The notes under the pieces are model-generated. The model saw nothing but the letters and a program-made list of their open reading frames with translations. It was not told where the DNA came from and did no database searches. Position numbers and translations under genes: made by a program. Below, piece after piece: positions 38,363-48,240 of a stretch of 64,000 nucleotides of DNA. Position 1 is the stretch's first letter; each line of letters opens with the position of its first letter. The stretch comes from Trichoplax sp. H2 (Eukaryota > Placozoa > Uniplacotomia > Trichoplacea): the NCBI GenBank assembly GCA_003344405.1, contig NOWV01000029.1, positions 62,001 to 126,000 of the forward strand, read 5' to 3'.

Positions 38363-39570
38363 AATAGCAATACTCCGTTACGTTCCGGTAACATTACTAT
38401 TAACAAACTAACTCATAAATTCCAATAGTAGAATACGTCATACATCTAGTGCCCAATAAACTAAGTTCTAACAATATCTCTTTAAGTGCTACTAATAACC
38501 TTACAATTCGCGAAAATTGCTCTTTTACTTCAATTAATAGACTAACTTCCTACAATTTCTGGAAGTAGAACAGTAGCAATACATAACTAGGAACACTTCT
38601 TTTTGTTGTGATTTAATCCCAAAGGTTATTAATGAAAGAGCTTTGTCATAATTTTAGAAGCAATTTTAAAATTATTAAAATTCATGCCTAGTAAATGTAA
38701 CAATATATCTATAAGCAGGTGCTAATTAATTAGCTATAATGATATAAACTGTTTATTTATCTGATTAAATCTTGTAATAATTGACATTAGTGGATAAATT
38801 ACAACTAGTCCATGCAATGTCCGCTTTGCAAATAAAAAATATCTAGTTTTATCTTCCACTTCCAATATAATTTTATTTGATATACTGGTGGTAAAAAGCA
38901 AATTACGATATATTCATAAAATTAGATAAAATAAAATGCTTCAAATTACGTTGATACTCGTTCTAATAGCATGATTTAATTAGGTCCATGTTATTTGCTT
39001 ACTCATGATCTAAAATTATTCATTCTTGAAGATAAATTGCAACCGTATCATCGAGATTATACTCCTGCTATTGCTCTAATAGCAAGATCAAGTAGATGTG
39101 TGACTTTGTAATTTAATCGACGATTAAGTGTAAAGAATTCAGTTTAATTTAGAATATTAGTAACAAACGCAGCGAAAGTAATAGCTCCTAATAAAGATTA
39201 ATAAGGATATGGACTTTTATAATTACTTAACGATAGTCATCATTTGCTCATTCTTTTAGAGTTACCTGTGTCTCAATACTTCATGTCTAATACTAGTGCT
39301 GGATTGCATTGCTAACCTATAAACTGTGTGCGTTTCCATTTTAAAATCATTTAGTACCAGCATTCAGTAACAAAAACTGACTGCTAAAAGGTGTAATTAA
39401 TATCTGAACCATCATAACGTTCAAATTCTTATTATACTTATAGCCTATCAACTGCGGTAAATATCTACTAGCTTATTCGTTCATTCAGAATAGGTCAATA
39501 CCTCAACATGATACTGATTATCATTTCTTGAATAAAATGAGAAATATAACTGAAGTTAAGCTTTCTTGTC
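38363..39570. other. Non-coding AT-rich stretch
   Basis: Nothing recognisable beyond short chance frames. Confidence 0.5.
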
Positions 39571-39633
39571 TAGAATTTGAATAAGAGTAAATCCCATAAC
39601 AATTGATCTGGCTAACCACTAGAGCCACAGTCC
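39571..39633 (-). repeat. tRNA-like fragment, possibly a SINE head or tRNA pseudogene
   Basis: On the minus strand it reads GGGACTGTGGCTCTAGTGGT, resembling an RNA polymerase III A box (TRGCNNAGYNGG with one extra base). About 45 bases later comes TATTCAAATTC, one change from the B-box GWTCRANNC. The 3' end cannot pair with the 5' GGGACTG, so it is not a functional tRNA. A tRNA-derived SINE or decayed tRNA is the likely origin. Confidence 0.35.
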
Positions 39634-42102
39634 CATTATTAATGAACTAATATTATATTTTTTATAATAGGCGGGACATTGTTACAAAAGGGCTATTTCC
39701 TATTCTACACTTAATGATGTCTCTCATCATGGAAATTCCCTAAAGACTTGAAATGATTGAAGAAAGGTCCGTCTATAAAAACAGTTTGAAAGCTAAAGAA
39801 ACTAACTTAAATCATCACCATAATTGAAATATACTTCATTTAAATATTTTTTCATTTATTGTTATCCTTTATGATTTAGCTATCTCCAATGGATGGTGAT
39901 TATTTCCCATAATCTTATTTTAATTCTCAATCACAAACAGCTTTCATATAGATGCATTCCATCCATGAATGGAATTTTGAGAGCATTAATAACGTTACGA
40001 TAGATCAAAGATTTTATAGCCAGGTTGAAATTATTAGTAATAATTTACCTTTATATCTCTATAGTGATTTCTTATTACGATCTAATAGTAAATATCGCCA
40101 TCCGTTCGTCAGTAGTAAGAATTTTAACATTCGTATTCTAAGAGTGTATAATCTAAGAGATAGACTAACCTTCTTTCCAGTTGTGTTACTAGAGAAAATT
40201 TTTAAACTTCAAGAATTTACTCTACCATAAAATTTAATTCTTCCACCTTCAAACTACGTAGAGAACTACAAAGATATTTATTGGTAGCAAGTAAACAATG
40301 TTATTTGTTCTTAATAATAATATACACAGTAACTGATAATTGGTAATAGTCGTACTTTTAAGCACTAGCATTTACTGTACTAGCTATTCACCCTAAAAAT
40401 ATTTAGCATTAATTAAGACAGTATTGACATTTCAATAGCCGTAGATCCATTCTACGAAACATTTGATATTAGTTGAATTCAATTTGCATTTATGCAAATT
40501 TGGTAATTGGACTAGAATATTTTTGGGATTATGGCCTACATTAATCATCATCATTATTATTATTTATGAACAAAATCATCATGTCTTAATTAATTAGCAT
40601 AAAAACTAAAGAAACAAAAGTTAATAAACCGTTTACTATTGTCATTATCATCATACTGGTAATAATTATCATTAGACGAATACTCTGCAGGTGGTTATTC
40701 TTCTTATTACTTACGTCCAATAATGATTATAAAATGGACAAGAATGAAATAGGTTAAATTTCCATCAGGATTAATACAAATCAACATCAAAGTCAAATGG
40801 ACCAGAGGTAATATGTAATTAACAAATAATGATAGATGGTCTAATATGCGGGTATAATCTCTCCTCCTATTTTCTTCATATAACTTCAAAAAATGACTGT
40901 AACTTTACATAACAGTATCCATACAACTGCATCATTAGATTGAATTAGTTAATTAAAATCTAAAATTCATACAATTTTTTAATCTATCATGGTAAATTTA
41001 CATCCATCGAAGGAATAATAATATGACTAGCTAGTTCATACCTATCCCTAAATATACAAACATATCTAAACAGTACTAGATATATCTACATAGCTGTATA
41101 TGATATATTGACATTTTCATTTTTAATAGATGGAGAAACGATTCTGTGAATATGCTTAGACTAAGAAATAAATAAGGTTTTTTCAATTAGAAATAACATA
41201 GCATAGAAATATTTTCCTATGCTATAAGTAAAAGAATAGATTTAATAAAGAAATAGAAGCAACCTATGCTATATTATCGTTCTCCTCAAACTACAGTGCA
41301 ATTAGAACCAACATAGACTAATTAACAGTCTATCTATCATAAAGTAATGCAAGTATATTACATTGTTGCAACCTAGACAGTGTATCATTCAAAATCTGTG
41401 TGAATCATCATTAATCAATGTACTCGTAATTATGATTATGATAGAATATGGCGCTGTTAGCATGATGCCTATGGTATTGATTGTGGCTGGCGCCTCATCT
41501 TTTCATTACATTATACAATTAAATGAAGATTCAGTAGGAAGCCAAAGACGATGTTTACTATCAGGATACATTACTAATACCTATATTCTATCATCATTGA
41601 ATATAAAATCTGCATGATGCATTAGTCGCTAATTATTTAACATAGGAAAGATTTTTGTCTCCAAAACAGATCTCCGAATCCTTCAGATTTATTCCAATCT
41701 TCGATCTCGAACTTATTCTTTCCATCACTGTCGATTTTAGATTGATATTAAGGTAAGTTAACTACTATTTCATCCACCTTGATTGCATGGTACGAAAGCC
41801 ACTATAATATAGAATCAGTTTTGAAAAACTTAGCTCGAGGATAGTTAAAAATCTACTCTTTAATTTTGGAATTTATCCTTTATATCTTTTAATTAACAGT
41901 AAATTAATTTTATTTAGGTTAAACTAGCAATCTTCTATTTAACTTATAACTTTATTCTTTCTATTAAATCGTATCTATCTTCTCCATTAATCGATTAATC
42001 CGGAATGGAACACTTCATCATACCTTACGTTACCTGTCATTATATTCCTTAATAAAATCAAAATCGTCCTTTAATCAACTTTATTTTGTAGTCCAATTAT
42101 TC
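39634..42102. other. Mostly non-coding stretch with two weak open frames
   Basis: Holds a 92-codon frame at 39952-40230 and an 84-codon frame at 41363-41617, neither recognised. A possible 5' non-coding exon ends with a strong donor (TTAAG/GTAAGT) at 41752/41753, just upstream of the orphan gene at 42103. Confidence 0.35.
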
Positions 42103-43642
42103 ATGATGGATTCTTTAAAATCAAAAACCCATCTCTTGTCGTTTGATGTCCAGCCCTTTCCAAAGAACGATGGAAAATATCCTCTATGCTGTCAAAATAG
42201 CGTCCAGTGGTCATCTCTATCATTAGCAGATAATAATGTAAGTTTTTATTTGATGTATCCGACCTAATTAAAAATGCGACAACTAAATCAATCTGCAATC
42301 TTTATGAGATTTGGAAGCACGATTTAAGGAACTATTCCTTCAATTTTTTAACAGCCAACTAACTTGTTCATAATCGATTATCGTTGTTATTCGCTATCAT
42401 CATTTCATCAATTATCATTATCGCCTGCTATCTCTCTATATCAATTTACCTTCATATTAGAATTTTAGACATTAAAGTATTGAGTCGTTGATTCCTTTTT
42501 TGATTAGATAACCTATTCTGAAGAAGAAACGGTCTATCTTGAGAACCAACTCTTGGCTAGCTTATATGGCAGTCAGTTTTCCTCACCAACATCGCTATCA
42601 TCAGGCGCATGTAATGTTCATCAATTGCTAGAGAAGGTTAGACTCTAAGAAAATAGCAGGAGTAGCAATAGTTAATCATTATACGATTTTAATTTCTACC
42701 TGAAGATTATACGAGCTATAGCACGACCATCCAAAGAGTTAAAGTATCAACTTTTTTTTATTGAGAAATATATCGATTTGATCCTCTATCATTTTTGTTA
42801 AGCTACATTACGGTACTAGAATAGAACGGATAAGAAAATCACATTTATAAAGTTTTCTATATTGCTCTATGGGGAGGTTAATTTCACTTAAATGAAAACT
42901 GCTCTTTCTAGATTCATGGTGTAAAAAATTTTTGATACAGTTTTGATATCTAAAGAATTAACCAGAACTCGCATTTCTACACTACTCTATAGGGAGGTTG
43001 ATAATATCCAAGTAGAAATTACTCAGACTAGATTCATCGTGTAATAAAGAAATGAAAAAGTTGTTCTTATCATCATTATTCTAAATAACAAAGTTAATTA
43101 TAATATTAACAACTTATTTAAGCTAGCTGACCCCATTTCTGTCTTCTTTTTGTCTTAAAGTCTTGACTTAACAAGCCAATAATCATACATAGGTTTAAAA
43201 GAGCTTTGATTAATCATTCTGCTGCATTCTATTTTATTATTTTTCAAATGTCATTTAGTAAACGATAAAGAATAATCGTATTTTCTCCACGATCGGATCA
43301 AGTTATTGCTATAATAAGTTTAATGCTGTATTAGAAGTTACCTTGAAAGGTTATAGAAAGAATTAGATGTAAATCTCTGTCAACTTAGCAAAAGCGATCA
43401 TACTACATTAAATTTAACGTTATGCTGTAGCAGAGATGATTTCAAATTCGCCGATATTATTTTAACATTATGGTTGAGTGATGTTATTAATGAGGACAGT
43501 ATAGTCATTATATATCTATACACGTACTTAAATTTAATTTTAGCCACGCTGCTCATTCCTCATTAACGAATTTTCGACCACTTTCATACCTGCTATAGAA
43601 TCTAGTCAACACAAAGCCAGAACTAATTATATTGTAACCTGA
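42103..43642 (+). CDS. Possible three-exon orphan gene, 120 residues
   Basis: Exons 42103-42237, 42508-42636 and 43544-43642 have lengths 135, 129 and 99, all in phase 0, with borders AAT/GTAAGT, TTAG/ATAACC, AAG/GTTAGA and TTTTAG/CCACGC. The protein starts MMDSLKSKTHLLSFDVQPFP, has a middle SEEETVYLENQLLASLYGSQ and ends ARTNYIVT. The ATG is preceded by a strong acceptor (TTATTTTGTAG at 42091), suggesting a spliced 5' UTR. Exons 1 and 2 look convincingly coding; the last exon is less certain. No family recognised, no signal peptide or membrane segment. It could instead be part of a longer gene. The 907-base second intron contains the repeat pair at 42860-43050. Confidence 0.4.
42860..43050. 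repeat. Degenerate repeat pair (~122 bp)
   Basis: CTCTATGGGGAGGTTAATTT (near 42863) and CTCTATAGGGAGGTTGATAA (near 42985) are each followed by a CTAGATTCATxGTGTAA block. Confidence 0.7.
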
Positions 43643-44001
43643 CGAATAGCCCTCCCCCAAATTTTTATGATAGGATGCTATTAAATCACTAATTAGTTAA
43701 TTAATAAGATATCTTATTCGTTCACAATAATCATACAGAATACGTTAAATCAGTAAAATTACTGTAGGCGTTAATTTAGCTTAAAATGAAGTTCTACAGA
43801 CTTTGCTTGATTATCAAGAAATTTAACATAGATAAAGGGTATAGGACTTTCGGAGGTACTTGCGTGGCATAAGGGATATCAAATTAGATAAAAGAAGGGT
43901 AATGATGACAGATAAATGTTATATAGACTGTCTTAAAATAAAATTTAATTGATTGAGCATGATTATCGATGGTGAGTAGACGACTGAGTAAGATAGTCCA
44001 T
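43643..44001. other. Non-coding stretch
   Basis: Nothing recognised; it leads into the repeat block at 44002. Confidence 0.4.
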
Positions 44002-45011
44002 CTGAGTAATACTAGATTAGCATGGAAGCTATTTAAAATAGAAATAACCATCGATAAGATGCCTATATGAAGTAGCGATAGTTTCTCGTGGTTAATAAAC
44101 TAGTTTACCACTAGACTATGAAGCTCTAAGCGGACAGAGATTAGATGTCTTACAGTAGCCAGACGATAATATTCCGAGAAACCTATATGGAAGACAGGAT
44201 TAGATGTCTTGCGGCAGCCGGCTAATTACGTACTGCGAAACTCATATGGAGTAGCAATAGATAGATAGTGATATATTTTTTTAACAAGTAAAATTAATTT
44301 ACTATTAGGTTGTAAAGGTTAAAGTAGGCGTTATTCGATGCTTTGCATAGCTAGATAATTATATACCGAGAAACTCATATGGAGCAGCACTAGAAAGGTA
44401 ATGGACTAACACCTTTAGAAATATTTATACCTTCCCTTTCTCAAAAAGGTCTGCATTGNNNNNNNNNNNNNNNNNNNNTGAGTAATACTAGATTAGCATG
44501 GAAGCTATTTAAAATAGAAATAACCATCGATAAGATGCCTATATGAAGTAGCGATAGTTTCTCGTGGTTAATAAACTAGTTTACCACTAGACTATCAAGC
44601 TCTAAGCGGACAGAGATTAGATGTCTTACAGTAGCCAGATGATAATATTCCGAGAAACCTATATGGAACAGCAATAGATAGTTAGTAATACTTTTTCCTT
44701 TAGTCAATAGATTAGTTTATTATCGGACTATTAAGCTTAAAGTAGGCAGGATTAGATGTCTTGCGGCAGCCGGCTAATTACGTACTGCGAAACTTATATG
44801 GAGTAACAGTAGATAGATAGTGATATATTTTTTTTAATCAGTAAAATTAATTTACTATTAGGTTGTAAAGGTTAAAGTAGGCGTTATTCGATGCTTTACA
44901 TAGCTAGATAATTATATACCGAGAAACTCATATGGAGCAGCACTAGATAGGTAATGGACTAACACCTTTAGAAATACTTATACCTTCCCTTTCTCAAAAA
45001 GGTCTGCATTG
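44002..45011. repeat. ~134-bp monomer repeat block present on both sides of an assembly gap
   Basis: GAGAAACTCATATGGAGCAG-type motifs recur at 44653, 44789 and 44923 (spacing 136 and 134) after the gap, and at 44178, 44237 and 44370 before it. The 44178-44237 unit is short because about 75 bases are missing. The sequence at 44002-44458 is almost identical to 44479-45011 apart from that indel and a few substitutions. Confidence 0.9.
44459..44478. other. Assembly gap (20 N)
   Basis: Left of the gap the sequence ends GGTCTGCATTG, which reappears near 45011. Right of the gap it starts TGAGTAATACTAGATTAGC, which already occurs at about 44003. The flanks therefore overlap rather than abut. Confidence 0.99.
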
Positions 45012-46737
45012 CAGATCTAGTTATGGGGCCATTATTGCAAGCAATAAATGGGTTTATATAGAAAGATAGGCTAGATATGACTGAATTGTATCTGGCCAAA
45101 TCAATTTTGGCCTATATTATGATCTATAGCATAACATGCACATAAGCTGATGTCTTTTGTCATAAATAGGTCATAAACTAATGAATTTTGACCATAAATG
45201 AATCACAAAAAATATGTATATAACTCTTTTTATTACAAGGCTAAACCTAAGTATCATAAAACTTATTATATTAACGAAATGGATGATTCAATATGGTAAT
45301 AATGTAAGTAGTATGAACTTGTTTTAATATATCAAGTCTATCAAAAGAAAATAATTTCATTTGAACTGACATTAGTTGGCATTATGGACCCTATTACTTT
45401 TGAAATATCTTCCATCCTGTAAATTAAAATATCGTGAAAGATATGAATTGTATTTATAACGATTTGAAATTTAGAGCCTATATTAACAAGCAGAAAAGAA
45501 AAGAATATCCTTATCTCTCAGTTAAAAGTAGAATACCTTTCTATTGATAGAAGGTAGCCATTTCTATTAATACGTAGCCTAAAACTGTTTTAGAATAGAA
45601 ATTGGCATAGATTAAGATAAGCAAAAACAGGTAGAATACTATCAATATTTATTGTAATCCCAACTGCAATGATTTTAGCAGTATTTTCGATAGCAAATAG
45701 GCGTTATTAACAAAATTAATACACCAAAATCCCCAGAAAAGAAGTATTAGGATCGATTGACTTTACTACATTAGACCTAAATTCAGTAGCAGCCATGCGT
45801 TACTTTAAAGCAAATTTGAATAGCTTTAGCAATGGCTGACAGGAGAGGGTACGCGTTAGCCCAGTATTAAAATGTCATATCTCAAAGGCCTCATTACACG
45901 GATGGAATTGATCGCCTGTTTACTAATAAATGAGCAAGAAATATTCACGATCACCATCTAATCTCGCTTCTAGCTATGTTTAGACCAACAAATTTCGAAG
46001 ATTGCTCTCGCTACTTCGCCAATTTCAAGGTCAATTGATCACGCGTCATTGTTTGACATGAAAAAAAGTGTTGACAATAAATTTTAAAGTAGAAAATTAA
46101 TTCTGCTTTGAATAACGTTCACTTCGTAAGCTTAAGCCCAAATAGAATAAAATATTAGTGTTGATATTCAATAGACGTCTGCTTGAAATGAATATATGAT
46201 GTCAATTATTATTCGTGCGAAAATAAAATAGACTAGGGAAGGGGGTATGTCGGCTAAGCTTTGGTATTTGAATAATGTTAACGGCCATGTTTGAAGATAT
46301 CAGCAGATTGGTTAGAACTCAAGCTGGGATCCAAATTTTGCAATTAAATAGTGACTGAATATTACTTGACAATAGTTTGGACATTGCATAGCCATCAAGA
46401 TAGTACATTGGCGATAATGGAGTTATTGTCATTAAAGAACAACATAGCGAACACAGCTTGAAATTTACTGTTGCATCCAATTTCAATAATTAGTAGTTCA
46501 AGGACAGTCTGCAGAACAATCCATCACCAGTAGACAATCAGCGTGAATTCGACGTCTTATTTTGATACACTTAGCTTCAATGCATATTTGAAAGACGCAG
46601 ACTTTTCAACAAGTTAAAGATGGCTATGAAATAAACAAGAATCAATTAATGCAATGTTTAACTAATTGCTATGGTCATGTCACTATTGATTCTATATTTT
46701 ATTTTTCTTTCTGCTTATTCGATTGACATTATATCCG
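45012..46737. other. Non-coding or unresolved stretch before ESRP
   Basis: No supported gene. 45800-46660 has richer composition and several short frames broken by stops. Upstream exons of ESRP may lie here, but I could not identify them. Confidence 0.35.
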
Positions 46738-47210
46738 TCAACAAGAGAACTGAATAATACAACATTCCTGCTCTGACCTCTGCAACGTGATAAATAACAG
46801 TAATTAACTATTAGGAATACCTAATAAGCTATGAAATAAAAAATTAAGCTATGCTAATCAGTTACCTCGTCGTCTTTTGTATATTTTTAATTTTTCAATG
46901 CTTACTTCAAAGTTTGTAGTAACATCTTCACGTGCTAGACTGCAGCCGGTCTGCGGGACATCTCATCATTCACAATAAATCAACCGAAAAATGAAATACA
47001 TTCAATCTACCACATTAATGCTCCTTATTCTATTCCTCTATTTGTTTTTAATTCCAACATCTCCTTCAAATATAAAATCAACCGAAGAAAGACTATTTCG
47101 TACCAATTTACTTTAATTCTTACGTGTAACTTAGAGTTCAATACTGGAAATAAGAAATGAGCTATAGAAAAAATAATTAATATACAAAAATCTGCCAATG
47201 CATAATTCAT
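46738..47210 (-). CDS. Possible three-exon small secreted Cys-containing peptide
   Basis: On the minus strand an ATG at 47210 opens MNYALADFCILIIFSIAHFL, signal-peptide-like, to a CAC/GTAAGA donor (exon 47124-47210, 87 nt). A 45-nt exon (46906-46950) with GCAG acceptor and GAA/GTAAGC donor and a 42-nt exon (46738-46779) after TTGCAG continue in phase 0 to a stop, adding a mature part with four cysteines ending ECCIIQFSC. Phases close, but such small exons can arise by chance. No family recognised. Speculative. Confidence 0.2.
46992..47117 (+). CDS. Short ORF with strong signal-peptide-like N-terminus
   Basis: Begins MKYIQSTTLMLLILFLYLFL, a lysine followed by a long hydrophobic core, then IPTSPSN, a plausible signal-peptidase region, and ends TEERLFRTNLL before a stop; 41 residues in all. 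Too short for a typical precursor unless it splices on (a GT donor candidate follows LF at about 47100). It could be the first exon of a secreted peptide gene or a chance frame. Confidence 0.25.
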
Positions 47211-47870
47211 ATTTTGTCCATTGGACTAAAATGTTAGAGCTGAACACTATAAAATAATAAGATTAAGATTAACCATCTGAGATAAGCTATCTGAGTCTAT
47301 TTTACAATCTTCTATAGTGATGGCCTATAATGAAATAATTAATATTCAAAACTGGTCAATTCATAATTCACATTCTGTCCATTAAACTAAAATATAAAAA
47401 CTAAAGATTAAAAAATAAATTAAAATAAGATTGAAATTGTGAGATATCCAATCTTACCAATCTTACCAATCTGACAATCCTTCTATAATGATGACCTATA
47501 AAGAAATAATTTAATTTTCGAAATCGGTCAATTTATAATATATATTCTGTCCATCCGACTAAAATATTAAAGCTAAACGCAATAAAAAAATTAAACTGAG
47601 ATTGATCTTCTGAGATAACCTATCTGGGGTATTCTACAATCTTTCTATAATGATGACCTGTAAAGAATTAGTTAATATTCAAAATTGGGCAATTTATAAT
47701 TCATGTTTTGTCCATTGGACTAAAGTGTTAAATCTAAAAGCTATTAAAATTATTACATTAAAAATGACCTTTTGAAACGAATAATTTATCTATCTAGGTC
47801 TATTCTACAATCTTGCTATGATGATAACCTAGATACTATGGCAATGTACTTAATTCTCGTTTCTAGGTCA
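47150..47870. repeat. Tandem repeat, at least four copies of about 161-172 bp
   Basis: TTTGTCCATTGGACTAAAAT and close variants start at 47213, 47374, 47546 and 47707 (spacing 161, 172, 161). They are separated by ATCTGAGTCTATTTTACAAT, ATGATGACCTATAAAG and AATTAATATTCAAAACTGGTC blocks. A partial fifth copy reaches about 47870. Confidence 0.88.
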
Positions 47871-48240
47871 ATTTCTTTTGCCTATGCTTATTTTAAAACC
47901 AAAAATAATTCATACTTATCTCTATGTATTAATTCTGATCAGTTTAAAAGATCTTCTAATTTCAACATCTCGACTAAAGTAGCCGGTAAAAAATAACATT
48001 TAGCGTCTATTAATCTTCAGTCTATAATCCATCCATTGGTCAAAGTATCAATGTTTCTTAAGAGATTTTATTAAATAGTTTGATATGTAATTTATCTTAA
48101 TCTGTTTATAATATTTCTGTAATTCCGCTCTAGATGATATAACCTGCAGTTTCGTCCAAGAAATAGAATTGAAATTAAATGAATCTTTTTCAGCTTCATA
48201 CTGAACACCTCTATCCATTTTTCATTTCATATTTTCTTAG
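47871..48240. other. Flank of ESRP exon
   Basis: Ends in a good splice acceptor (ATTTTCTTAG at 48240), so it is at least partly intron of ESRP. No earlier ESRP exon recognised here. Confidence 0.45.

Noticed and set aside
39952-40230. 92-codon plus-strand frame starting MHSIHEWNFESINN
   Set aside because: It has an ATG and mixed composition, but no homologous family, no supporting splice partner and no clear flanking signals; left unannotated pending transcript data.
41363-41617. 84-codon plus-strand frame with a hydrophobic stretch
   Set aside because: It begins at TTG, has no recognised domain and does not join in phase to the exons at 42103.
45830-46660. Richer-composition stretch that looked like a decayed retroelement pol gene or ESRP 5' exons
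   Set aside because: All frames are broken by stops and I could not find reverse-transcriptase, RNase H, integrase or ESRP motifs.
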